From positions 7,158 to 71,157 of the forward strand of contig NZ_CAUPZS010000022.1 in the NCBI RefSeq assembly GCF_963515715.1: a DNA stretch of 64,000 nucleotides, in the 5' to 3' direction. Below, in pieces: positions 44,703 through 52,889 of this stretch; the stretch's first letter is position 1, and every line of letters starts with the position of its first letter. The DNA comes from Clostridium_AW sp963515715. GTDB taxonomy: Bacteria > Bacillota > Clostridia > Clostridiales > Clostridiaceae. Below the pieces are notes generated by a model that was not told the DNA's origin, ran no database searches, and worked only from the letters and a program-made list of their open reading frames with translations. Position numbers and translations under genes: made by a program.

Positions 44703-45905
44703 TTACTTAAAATATAATCTTTCTTTCGCTGGAGACACTATTCTAAAGAGTCTACTGTTGGTATCATCTTGGAAAAATAGTTTTACATACATGTTTCCTC
44801 TTATCTTATCATTAGATAACTCAATATCTATAGACTCATCTTTAGTGATAGCTTCATAATCAATATTCAGTATACTCTCTCCATCAGATTTTTGAAGAGG
44901 CATATTTCCAACCTTCCCTACTAGAGTAAGTTGAGGTAAATTCACATCTTTTTCCTTGCTCCACACCATAATTTGTGCGGATTTTAATTTACCAAAAATA
45001 TTTTTTCTAATTTTTATTTCATAGAATATTTCTGAAGGTTCTTTGTTCACCACAAGCCTTTTTTGCCCCTGTGAGTAAAATGCTTTTCCATTAAAATTTA
45101 CTTTTGTGTAAACACAAAAATAAAAGTCTCCTTGACTTGCCTTGCTGATAGTATAGCTACCTATTTTATCCTCCCCACACCTCTTAATCTCATATTGTGT
45201 TGATGATAAATCTCTAGGCCCTGTTGGAAACTTATCCATTCTGTGACATATTAAAACCTCTTCTATTTCATCTGGCCAACCCCACTCTATTGAAAGTTGC
45301 CCATACTTAGTATCCCCTCTTATAAATGACACCTCAGGTATTGAATTTTCATCAAAAGAATATCTCTTCTCCTCTACAGCTTCTACTATAGCCTTCTGTA
45401 ATTCCTCTTCGTCTTTATGTAGCTCTTCTTTCTCTTCTTCCTCTGCATTGACACATTCTTCATCTATATTGCTACATTCTCTATCTACACTGCTACACTC
45501 TTCATTTGCACTGCTATATCCTTCATCTACATTGCTGAATTCTTCATTTATGTTATTTTTATAGCTACTAGATTCAATCTCTTTAACGTCCTCATCATGA
45601 TCATGTTCTAATTCAATAGGCAATGTAAACTCTTGTGTATTTTCTATATTGTTTATGTGTATATCTTTTACATTACTTATGTGTATATCTTCTGTATTGA
45701 TTATGTGTGTATCTTCTACATTATTTATATATGTATCGTCTCCAGTAATTTCTGATATTCTCTTCCTTATATCATACTCAGACAATAAATTAAATTTATC
45801 TATAAAATTATGTATTTCTTCATTAGAAATATAATCCTTAACAGAAAATATAATTTCTAATTCATCTATCAGTTCTATCAATTGAGATTGCTTTTCTTCA
45901 ATCAT
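44703..45905 (-). CDS. Repeat-linker and beta-domain protein, first gene of the GTPase operon
   Basis: A ~400-residue protein in three parts. A helical N-terminus (about 1-55) is followed by a low-complexity acidic linker (about 55-170) with 8-residue repeats (such as EDTHIINT, EDIHISNV) and then 7-residue repeats (such as EECSSVD, RECSNID). The C-terminal ~200 residues are a beta domain containing LSIEWGWPDEIEEV, homologous to the protein at 29811-30458. It has no signal peptide. ATG 45905 follows GGAGG; an upstream ATG at 45920 lacks a site. It starts the eleven-gene operon. Confidence 0.75.
   Translation of the reverse strand: MIEEKQSQLIELIDELEIIFSVKDYISNEEIHNFIDKFNLLSEYDIRKRISEITGDDTYINNVEDTHIINTEDIHISNVKDIHINNIENTQEFTLPIELEHDHDEDVKEIESSSYKNNINEEFSNVDEGYSSANEECSSVDRECSNIDEECVNAEEEEKEELHKDEEELQKAIVEAVEEKRYSFDENSIPEVSFIRGDTKYGQLSIEWGWPDEIEEVLICHRMDKFPTGPRDLSSTQYEIKRCGEDKIGSYTISKASQGDFYFCVYTKVNFNGKAFYSQGQKRLVVNKEPSEIFYEIKIRKNIFGKLKSAQIMVWSKEKDVNLPQLTLVGKVGNMPLQKSDGESILNIDYEAITKDESIDIELSNDKIRGNMYVKLFFQDDTNSRLFRIVSPAKERLYFK
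45455..45538 (-). repeat. 21-bp tandem repeat in a coding linker
   Basis: Four clear 21-bp units (starting at 45455, 45476, 45497 and 45518) with degenerate flanking units encode the 7-residue Glu/Cys/Ser/Asp repeats of the protein at 44703-45905. The repeat keeps the reading frame, so gain or loss of units changes linker length without disrupting the gene. Confidence 0.75.
45653..45748 (-). repeat. 24-bp tandem repeat in a coding linker
   Basis: Units of 24 bp begin at 45653, 45677, 45701 and, less exactly, 45725, each starting with TTATGTGT or a close variant. They encode 8-residue repeats of the DIHISNV type in the protein at 44703-45905. They are coding, frame-preserving and unlike a CRISPR array. 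Confidence 0.75.
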
Positions 45906-45958
45906 AATTAATTCCTCCATATAACATATCTTTTATATGTAAAATGCAAATATATCCA

Positions 45959-45987
45959 ATTATAGTTTCATACCTACATTTTATCAT
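45959..45987 (-). promoter_or_regulatory. Weak candidate promoter of the GTPase operon
   Basis: On the minus strand a perfect TATAAT lies at 45964-45959, about 55 bp before the operon's first start. The hexamer 17 bp upstream is a poor -35 (ATGATA). It lies between the terminator-like hairpin at 46050-46095 and the operon, where a promoter is expected, but support is thin. Confidence 0.3.
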
Positions 45988-46049
45988 ATAAATTTTATTA
46001 ATTTCTTAAAATTTCTTAAAGATTTCTTTAATTCATTGATAATTTTAAG

Positions 46050-46095
46050 AAAGCTGTCTCGCTTTAGAAATTGCTTTCTATTTTGAGACAGCTTT
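46050..46095 (-). terminator. Hairpin between the SagB-type gene and the GTPase operon
   Basis: AAAGCTGTCTC (46050-46060) pairs perfectly with GAGACAGCTTT (46085-46095) over a 24-nt loop. It lies directly after the stop of the SagB-type gene on the minus strand and separates it from the operon that begins at 45905. Confidence 0.6.
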
Positions 46096-46103
46096 TTATC
46101 CGA

Positions 46104-46850
46104 TTATATTTTTCCTACTGGTGCTATATAAACTACAAATTCATCCTCACCATCAATTCTTAAAAATTTATCTATGGCAGGTTGGTCATAGGCACCTATG
46201 GCGCATGTTCTACAACCAATGGCCTCACATGCAAGATAGAGATTTTGGCATACATGTCCTGCATCTAGTAACATGGTCTTGTGTGCTGAAACATGGTATC
46301 TCCACTCTCCTCTATAAGGAATGCAACTCCATATAAATGTTGCAGCACTTTTTCCTACAAAGGACTGACCAAGTGTTAATTCTGTTAATTTCCCCTCTAA
46401 ATTTTCCTCATGAAAAAGAAAAATTAATTTATGGCTTAAAGCTAAGTAACGATATACTCCATTTTTTAATCCTTCAACTCGATTTATAACTAAATATGTT
46501 TCAAAGGGGTGTCTTGCTCCTCCAGAAGGTACAGTTCTCATGCTAGCATAATTATTAGCTGAAACCTTCTTCACTCCTTGCGTTGCCCAAAGAAGAAAAG
46601 ATAACTCTTCTAGTGATAAACTCTCTTCTGTATGCCTTCTATGGCTTTTTCTATCTTTAATAATAGTTAATATATTTGTTTTCTTTAAAATTTCTTCACT
46701 TATCTCAGGCAAATCTATAAGCTCATCACTTCCATTATAAGATTTTTCTAACGGAGGTTGAGGTAATTTCTTTTCCTGATCGGACTTTATGTCATCCCAT
46801 TCTGTAAAATTAGATTTCATCCATTGACGTTGTAATTTTGCTTCATTCAT
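46104..46850 (-). CDS. SagB/ThcOx-type nitroreductase
   Basis: A 248-residue FMN oxidoreductase of the SagB/ThcOx group. After a short N-terminal segment (residues 1-45) it carries RKSHRRHTEESLSLEELSFLLWATQG, the nitroreductase FMN loop, then SGGARHPFETYLV and a late GRTCAIGAYDQ-like block (here IGCRTCAIGAYDQ). SagB enzymes oxidise azolines in bacteriocin maturation, but no cyclodehydratase or peptide gene is nearby, so this is more likely a stand-alone reductase. AGGAGAG precedes the ATG. Confidence 0.85.
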   Translation of the reverse strand: MNEAKLQRQWMKSNFTEWDDIKSDQEKKLPQPPLEKSYNGSDELIDLPEISEEILKKTNILTIIKDRKSHRRHTEESLSLEELSFLLWATQGVKKVSANNYASMRTVPSGGARHPFETYLVINRVEGLKNGVYRYLALSHKLIFLFHEENLEGKLTELTLGQSFVGKSAATFIWSCIPYRGEWRYHVSAHKTMLLDAGHVCQNLYLACEAIGCRTCAIGAYDQPAIDKFLRIDGEDEFVVYIAPVGKI

Positions 46851-46894
46851 AAATTCTCTCTCCTAATAAATTATAGTTATTTAATTATCTTTAT

Positions 46895-47398
46895 TTAAAA
46901 ACATCCCGATTTATCTTTATTTATCCTAAAAGATTTATTATCAATTGCCCTCTGTACCGCTAATATACCATCTAAATGGTCATATTCATGTTGTATCAAT
47001 TCTGATAAATCACCTTCAAACTCTAAAATGCAATCATTCCACTCTAAGTCTTTATAATAAACTTTACACTTTCTATATCTATATAACTTAACTTCTAAGC
47101 CTGGATAGCTCATGCAATCATCCCACATTTCAAATTTATCATCCTCTATAAATTCAAGTCTAGGATTTATAAATGCTATAGAATTATCATCAAAATTCAT
47201 ATATATTATTCTATAAAGCTCATTTATCTGTGGTGCTGCTATAGCTCTTCCAAAGCCATATTTATCTCTGAACTCCATCATTGTATCATGTAAATCTTCA
47301 ATTATTTTCTTTGCCTTATGAAGTTCATCCCCTGAAACCTCCTTACAAACCTTATATAAATTTTCATTTCCTAATAAAAGTATTTCTCTTACAGCCAT
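46895..47398 (-). CDS. Peptide deformylase-like protein
   Basis: A 167-residue protein with the deformylase fold. The three motifs are present in altered form: GRAIAAPQ for GxGLAAxQ, DDCMSYPG for EGCLS, and HEYDH with both metal His and the catalytic Glu. The metal-binding Cys and His remain, so it should bind metal. The DDCMS change and the length suggest an auxiliary PDF-like enzyme and not the housekeeping Def. Single gene; GAGGGCGG precedes the ATG. Confidence 0.8.
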   Translation of the reverse strand: MAVREILLLGNENLYKVCKEVSGDELHKAKKIIEDLHDTMMEFRDKYGFGRAIAAPQINELYRIIYMNFDDNSIAFINPRLEFIEDDKFEMWDDCMSYPGLEVKLYRYRKCKVYYKDLEWNDCILEFEGDLSELIQHEYDHLDGILAVQRAIDNKSFRINKDKSGCF

Positions 47399-47460
47399 GA
47401 TTTCCGCCCTCTCATTTACATATTTATCTATGCATTTATTTATATATTTTAAATTTATAA

Positions 47461-47901
47461 TTATATATCTTTGCTCATAATTATCATTTTGTCATGTATT
47501 TCATACTCATTTCTTCTATAGAATCCCTCTGTTTTATCGGATTTTGCTGTAAGCAAATGTATATAATTCACACCTGTTTCTTTTAAATGTTTTTCTAAAC
47601 ATTTTAATATTTTACTTCCAATTCCATTTTTCTGAATGTTTGTATCTATAAAAAACTCTTTTATGTTATAGTGGAATCCATCATACCATTGCTCATAGTT
47701 CCCCATAATTACCCCTACTATTTTATTGTCTTTCTTATAAACTAATCCTTTAAAATTAGGTGTTATATATATATCTTCTAATCTCTTACGAGCAGTGTTG
47801 AAGCTCCATTTATCATTCCAAGGCTCTGCATTAAATGCTGCTATGAATAAATTTGAGCATTCATCTAAATTGCCATATTCAAAATTTTCAATGGATTCCA
47901 T
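47461..47901 (-). CDS. GNAT family acetyltransferase
   Basis: A ~146-residue GNAT enzyme. The acetyl-CoA loop is QKNGIGSKILK, preceded by the strand KEFFIDTNI, and the C-terminal TEGFYRRNEYEIHD is the usual last-strand block. An early FNAEPWNDKWS segment is typical of aminoglycoside/amine acetyltransferase-like members. The substrate is unknown. Two in-frame ATGs lie at 47907 and 47901; the second has the better distance from GGAGG. Confidence 0.85.
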   Translation of the reverse strand: MESIENFEYGNLDECSNLFIAAFNAEPWNDKWSFNTARKRLEDIYITPNFKGLVYKKDNKIVGVIMGNYEQWYDGFHYNIKEFFIDTNIQKNGIGSKILKCLEKHLKETGVNYIHLLTAKSDKTEGFYRRNEYEIHDKMIIMSKDI

Positions 47902-47935
47902 ATTCATATTCCTCCCTATAACTTAATTTGACATT

Positions 47936-48838
47936 CTATTTTTTATTTATTTCACTTTCATTTATTTTTTCTATAACTAACGTACCTAATGGACTTTCCA
48001 AATACTCCTTTTCCCTATACACATCTCTAAATTTTAAATAAACCTCTTCTTCTATTTGCAATGTATGTCCACTTTCCACTATAGCTTGATTTTCATAGAT
48101 ATAATAAAATATATTATTAAATATTTCATTTATTTCAGATGCTTCTTTAATATCACCTAAATATGCAAAATCATTTACTCCAAATATGTGATTACCTTTT
48201 GTAAACATCCAAGTTCCATATTCCATTGGCATCTTAATAAAATTTGTCCATAACATTAGCGGTGGTACTTCCCTAGATTCCATCAACATTTCTTTAGTAA
48301 CTAAATCTTCAACAACATATGCTGGCTGACATGTCCAGGCATCTTCATTAATAATCCCTACTAATCCTTTTTCCTTAAAGCCATATATTACTTTATATAA
48401 AGCTATGTATTTTTCTGAAGGATCTAGATTTTGTCCATCATAGTAGCAAATTATATGCGCTTTATGATTTCTAATATTATCTTTATCCTCTGGCTTCCAA
48501 TAAGAACAATCCACAGTATAATTGATAACGTCATCTGGCAAAGGAGCATTAAATCCAACTAATTTTATCTTGTGATCATCAAATTCAATCACAGCCAACA
48601 ATGCTTCTCCATTGTTCAATTCCTCTTCTGCTGTAACTTCTACCCCTGCATTTATTTTTTCTATTTTCTCTATTCTTTCACTTAGGTTTTTTCCATCTAT
48701 TATAGGAAGGTTATCAAATACCATTATTAGTGTTGGTTTATCTTCTAAATTTAAATCTTTATCTTCATTCTCTTCTTTATGTTGATTAAGCTCATTTTTA
48801 TTTTCTTTTCTACCAAAAAATTTATCTATTAATCCCAT
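47936..48838 (-). CDS. DUF4261 domain protein
   Basis: A ~300-residue soluble protein with a charged N-terminal segment (residues 8-30) and a DUF4261-type domain: DNLPIIDGKNLSERI, a middle AYVVEDLVTKEMLMESREVPPLMLWTNF region, and a C-terminal helical end. The family is of unknown function and is common in bacterial conflict neighbourhoods. It sits 23 bp after the GrpB gene and probably shares its transcript. ATG 48838 follows TTGGAGAA. Confidence 0.65.
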   Translation of the reverse strand: MGLIDKFFGRKENKNELNQHKEENEDKDLNLEDKPTLIMVFDNLPIIDGKNLSERIEKIEKINAGVEVTAEEELNNGEALLAVIEFDDHKIKLVGFNAPLPDDVINYTVDCSYWKPEDKDNIRNHKAHIICYYDGQNLDPSEKYIALYKVIYGFKEKGLVGIINEDAWTCQPAYVVEDLVTKEMLMESREVPPLMLWTNFIKMPMEYGTWMFTKGNHIFGVNDFAYLGDIKEASEINEIFNNIFYYIYENQAIVESGHTLQIEEEVYLKFRDVYREKEYLESPLGTLVIEKINESEINKK

Positions 48839-48861
48839 TGCTATTCTCCAACTTTCTATTT

Positions 48862-49398
48862 TCACTTATTTCCCTTTGCCCATTTTTCCGCTTTTTTATC
48901 TATCTCCTTTATGAATGCATCTTTCCCATTACAATAAGCTTCAATATCATATTTAAACTTTTTAGCCAATTCATTCTTTAATTCACTGTATTGATTTGCT
49001 TCTTTAGGATGAGCCACTAGATAGTCTCTAAAATTTATGTGCCTGTGTATTTCTGAATTTCCGCTTTGAAAAATATGAATGTGATGTGTTCTATTATACA
49101 ATCCTTTTAAAAGGAATCTACGACCTTTTATTCTGTATTCTCCTTTAGGTATATATCCTAAACTCTCCATTTCATTATTATACTTATCAACATTATTTAT
49201 ATCTTTAACTTCAATTAAAATATCTATTATAGGTTTTGCCTCTATCCCTGGAATGGCTGTACTACCAATATGGTGAATTTGAATTATTTCTTCCTTCATT
49301 ATATTATGTATTATTTTTGATTCTCTTAAATATTCTTCTTTCCATTTAGGGTCATGTGGAACTACTTCTATTATTCTTACCTGACTTTCTCCATTCAC
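48862..49398 (-). CDS. GrpB/UPF0157 nucleotidyltransferase-fold protein
   Basis: A ~178-residue protein of the GrpB (UPF0157) family, a nucleotidyltransferase fold: PHDPKWKEEYLRE, HHIGSTAIPGIEAKPIIDILI is the characteristic block, and FRDYLVAHPKEANQYSELK closes the domain. Members are predicted transferases but substrates are unproven. GTG 49398 is chosen because GGAGG lies about 10 bases before it while the ATG at 49410 touches the site. It precedes DUF4261. Confidence 0.85.
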   Translation of the reverse strand: MNGESQVRIIEVVPHDPKWKEEYLRESKIIHNIMKEEIIQIHHIGSTAIPGIEAKPIIDILIEVKDINNVDKYNNEMESLGYIPKGEYRIKGRRFLLKGLYNRTHHIHIFQSGNSEIHRHINFRDYLVAHPKEANQYSELKNELAKKFKYDIEAYCNGKDAFIKEIDKKAEKWAKGNK

Positions 49399-49448
49399 AC
49401 CTATATCCATCCTCCATTAATTTTATTAATCATGTAATATAGCTATAA

Positions 49449-50168
49449 TTATACTTCTCTAGAGTTACTATAGTCATTATCTGTGTTCTTAAAATCAGCC
49501 CTTAAATTGTTAAAATCAGAATAACATTCATTGCTCACAGGAACTATTATATCAGAGGCCTCTAATATTCCAGTGTTGTGCAATAATGCATAATTAATTA
49601 CATGTTTTAATGCTTTTAAATTGTCCTCATCCATTATTCTTGAAACTAAATTTTCATAGGCAGGATCTTCTATTAACTCTTTTAAATAACTCAACTTAGA
49701 ATTATCTATATACCCGCCTCCACAATAGTTTCTAGTTATTAATCCATCGCCTTCATCTTCAATTTCCTTAAATGTATCTGGTGAAAGTTCCACTAAACTT
49801 TCTAGTAGTCCATTAAATGTTTTCTTACTGTTATTTAATAGTTTATTAGATATTCTTTGACTCTCGCTTTCTTCCATACAAATAAAACTTATACATCCTT
49901 GTCTTGAATACCAATATGGGTGAATATATCCCGCTATTGCTGCAGCGGCAAATCCATAGGATTCTCCAAATTCACACTCTCCATTAAGCAATTCATCTCT
50001 GAATTCTTCTAATCTCATATATATGTTTTTAATACTCTCTTGCTTATTATCGTCTTTTGATATCATTAACGCTCTTTCTTCTGCTAAGCTTGGCTTTTCA
50101 ATAACATCAAATACAAAAGTTTTTAATTCCTCCCTTGTAATTGGATGAAATGTTATGTCAAATCCCAT
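49449..50168 (-). CDS. Hypothetical protein
   Basis: A 239-residue soluble, acidic protein I do not recognise. It begins MGFDITFHPITREELKTF, has an Ala/Gly-rich FAAAAIAGYIHPYWYSR segment, and a GGGYIDNSKLSYLKELIED stretch. It has no P-loop, membrane helix or known catalytic motif. GAGGAG precedes its ATG. It stands alone between a methyltransferase gene and GrpB. Its look (compact, Trp/Tyr-rich) is of small conflict-associated proteins, but that is weak. Confidence 0.6.
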   Translation of the reverse strand: MGFDITFHPITREELKTFVFDVIEKPSLAEERALMISKDDNKQESIKNIYMRLEEFRDELLNGECEFGESYGFAAAAIAGYIHPYWYSRQGCISFICMEESESQRISNKLLNNSKKTFNGLLESLVELSPDTFKEIEDEGDGLITRNYCGGGYIDNSKLSYLKELIEDPAYENLVSRIMDEDNLKALKHVINYALLHNTGILEASDIIVPVSNECYSDFNNLRADFKNTDNDYSNSREV

Positions 50169-50249
50169 AATTATTTCTCCTCTTTGTATTTATTATAAAT
50201 TAATTATCTAAAGAAATTTTCTATTATCAGCTTTTATTTACATACACTT

Positions 50250-50852
50250 CTACTCTCGTTCACAGGAAAAACAAAAATAATCACTATCATCTATTTTAAT
50301 GTTTTTAAAATTATATTTATTTGAAAGCTCTAATAATGTAACGTCTTCTGGTATAGGTTCCTTTTTATCAGAAACATATCCTATATTTTTATGATGTTCT
50401 TTTAAACCATCTCTTGTTTTAGAATGGGCGATAATAAATTTCCCACCTATTTTTAAATTATTATAAGCATTTTTAAAGACCATATCTAGATTATTAAAAT
50501 GAGGTATACTATTATAAATAATTATATAATCAAAAGGATTCTCAAATGACACTATGGTTTCAAAGTCTGCTTGTCTAACATCCACTTCTGGATAAATATT
50601 AAGAAATTCATTTACCATATTTTCTGATATATCTATTGCAATATATTTGGAAAGATTTTTGTCTTTAAGAATAGAAAAAAGAATTCCAGTTCCACAAGCT
50701 ACATCTAAAACTGTGTCATTTTTTTCAATGTTAAACTTCTCAATAAAGTCAAAGGCTACATCATAATTTCTCTTTGGTATATTGCTATTCCATTGTTTTG
50801 CTTTTTCATCAAACTCATTAATTTCAATCTGGTTTTTTAATTTACTTTCCAT
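50250..50852 (-). CDS. Class I SAM-dependent methyltransferase
   Basis: A 200-residue class I methyltransferase. The SAM motif I is VLDVACGTGILFSIL, followed by IAIDISENMV (acidic loop) and a strand-turn FDYIIIYNSIPHF. The substrate is not predictable. It has no partner genes and its ribosome site is AAGGAGG. It is among the single-gene units of the right part of the window. Confidence 0.85.
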   Translation of the reverse strand: MESKLKNQIEINEFDEKAKQWNSNIPKRNYDVAFDFIEKFNIEKNDTVLDVACGTGILFSILKDKNLSKYIAIDISENMVNEFLNIYPEVDVRQADFETIVSFENPFDYIIIYNSIPHFNNLDMVFKNAYNNLKIGGKFIIAHSKTRDGLKEHHKNIGYVSDKKEPIPEDVTLLELSNKYNFKNIKIDDSDYFCFSCERE

Positions 50853-50922
50853 TTAAAGTCCTCCTTACAGTATATAAAGCATAAGATTTTACATTCTACC
50901 AATTATACCATTTAAACATTTA

Positions 50923-52197
50923 CTATATATTAATTATTTTTTTTACCTTTGATAAGAATGAAAGATAGATAAATAATACTAGGTACATAGCATAATCAGC
51001 AAAAATAACTATATTTATATTTATTTTTTCACCTAAAACTCCAGCAATCACCATACCTAATGGCATTAAAGCAGATGACAAAGTACGGCTAAATGCAAAT
51101 ACTTTTGATCTCATATTTGAAGGCACGCTATTTTGCATACTTGATTGAATTAATGAATTTGTTATAGCTATAGAAAATCCATTAATAAAAAACAAAACAG
51201 CAATTAAATGAAAGTTTAAAGTAATGGAGAAAATTATCATTGTGATAGCCGTTGTAATTCCACTCCATATGAAGGCATAAAATTTATTTTCCTTTTTTAG
51301 CTCCAATATAGATAAGCTAGTAAATCCAAGAAACATTCCAAATGTATTAATTGCCATTGCTATTCCATACTGACCTATGCCAAGTTGATTATTCATTTTA
51401 AACCAAGGTAGTGTAAGAGTTATTGACATTGAAGCACAAAAGTTTAAAAAAGAAATTGTTATATAAAGATATTTTAGCCCCTTCGCGTTTTTTACAAAAT
51501 TTATTCCCGCCTTCATATCCTCCCAAAAACTTGAGTCTTCTAGGGATATTTCAATTTTAGGTATTTTAATAAAATATTCAGTAGCAGCTGAGAATAAGAA
51601 GCTTATTCCATTTAATAAAAATACTATAGGTGCTCCAATAATTTGAACTAAAAAACTTCCAAAAGCATATCCTGTTATATCATTTCCTGTAGTCATTAAA
51701 GAAAATGTTGAGTTTGCTTTTAGTAATTTAGATTTCGGAACGATGTCTGGTATTGATGAATCAATGGTTGGATTAAAAAAGCAACTGCATATACCCACAA
51801 TAATACCAACTAGAAGAATCATCCATACTTTTAAGACTCCTGTTATTGCTGCTATTCCTACAAGAACTATGGATAGCCCACTAATAGCATCTGTAATAAC
51901 TAATATTTTCTTTCTGTCATGCCTATCAATAAATGCCCCTGCAAATGGGGATATAAAAACTTCAGGTAAAACAGTAGCCGCCATAAGTGCTCCCATTAAT
52001 GCTGTTGAGCCTGTCTTATCAAGAATCCAAAATCTAAGTGCTATATCATAAACTGTATTGCCAAAAATTGATACTAATTGGCCTTGCAGTAATAAAATAA
52101 AATTTATATTCCACAGCTTTTCTCCTAATCTTTTCTCAGTTCCCAAGTTAATAACTAAGTCCGACTCTTCTCCTTTATTTCCAATTCCTTTTTCCAT
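50923..52197 (-). CDS. MFS transporter (MFS_3/macrolide exporter-like)
   Basis: A 424-residue, twelve-helix major facilitator. The cytosolic N-terminus (about 25 residues) is followed by QGQLVSIFGNTVYDIALRF, and motif A-like DRHDRKKILVITD between helices 2 and 3 fits MFS_3 members such as MefA-type exporters. The substrate, possibly a drug, is inferred only from the family. ATG 52197 follows GGGGGA. There is no regulator gene beside it. Confidence 0.85.
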   Translation of the reverse strand: MEKGIGNKGEESDLVINLGTEKRLGEKLWNINFILLLQGQLVSIFGNTVYDIALRFWILDKTGSTALMGALMAATVLPEVFISPFAGAFIDRHDRKKILVITDAISGLSIVLVGIAAITGVLKVWMILLVGIIVGICSCFFNPTIDSSIPDIVPKSKLLKANSTFSLMTTGNDITGYAFGSFLVQIIGAPIVFLLNGISFLFSAATEYFIKIPKIEISLEDSSFWEDMKAGINFVKNAKGLKYLYITISFLNFCASMSITLTLPWFKMNNQLGIGQYGIAMAINTFGMFLGFTSLSILELKKENKFYAFIWSGITTAITMIIFSITLNFHLIAVLFFINGFSIAITNSLIQSSMQNSVPSNMRSKVFAFSRTLSSALMPLGMVIAGVLGEKININIVIFADYAMYLVLFIYLSFLSKVKKIINI

Positions 52198-52255
52198 AGT
52201 TCCCCCTAAGCTATACAAAATTTAAAATAATTATATAAAGAACAATTTTTTATAT

Positions 52256-52642
52256 CTAGAAAAATTCTTTTTTCAAAATAATAACAAGCATTAATACTAT
52301 ACTTATAATAAGGGAGTTAAATATTAAATATTTTTTATTAATTTTTTTATGATTAAACATATATTCAGTAATATAGATCATAGCAATATCAACAATTAAA
52401 ATAGATACAAATAAGATAATTAAAGTGACTATATTGTTTATTGGATTAGTAGTTACAAGTTTATCTATTACATTTGCAATGGCTATAGTACTGGAAAAAG
52501 CAACATCTAATATAATAATTTGTTTTTTAGTTTTACTTTTTCTAAAAATAAAATATATTCCTACCCCAAAAACAAAGAAATTAATACTAGTTCTGTATAA
52601 GAAATATATTAATAGATTTATAACAAACTGTAATAATTCCAT
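52256..52642 (-). CDS. Small membrane protein of unknown function
   Basis: A 128-residue hydrophobic protein with about four membrane segments (first VINLLIYFLYRTSINFFVFG). Charged loops are short and Lys-rich. No family is recognised. It starts with a good AGAGGGG site and lies about 60 bp upstream of the MFS gene on the same strand, possibly in one unit with it. Confidence 0.6.
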   Translation of the reverse strand: MELLQFVINLLIYFLYRTSINFFVFGVGIYFIFRKSKTKKQIIILDVAFSSTIAIANVIDKLVTTNPINNIVTLIILFVSILIVDIAMIYITEYMFNHKKINKKYLIFNSLIISIVLMLVIILKKEFF

Positions 52643-52813
52643 ATTTAAATTCCCCTCTATAAAGTTCTAACAATCTTAAATAATTTACTATTAATTAGCT
52701 GCAAGAGCTGTAATTTTATAATTTATCCCTAGTTTATAGTATATAACTTTTAATCCTTAATTTTCAATATATTGAGCTATTTTACAGAGATATATGGAAA
52801 TTTAAAGCTCAAA

Positions 52814-52858
52814 ATTAAAAGAGTTATTGATAAGTATTATATCAACAACCCTCTTAAT
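52814..52858 (-). terminator. Terminator of the serine hydrolase gene
   Basis: ATTAAAAGAG-TTATTGAT (52814-52831) pairs with ATCAACAA-CCCTCTTAAT (52841-52858) with a small bulge. It follows the stop at 52890 on the minus strand. Confidence 0.55.
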
Positions 52859-52889
52859 TTCTTGGTTTAGAATTACATAAGAGAATTTT

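Noticed and set aside
45434..45748. Tandem repeats considered as a CRISPR array
   Set aside because: Period is 21 or 24 bp with no spacers and the repeats are in frame inside a coding gene.
46104..46850. SagB-type enzyme considered as part of a bacteriocin cluster
   Set aside because: No precursor peptide, cyclodehydratase or exporter gene lies nearby.
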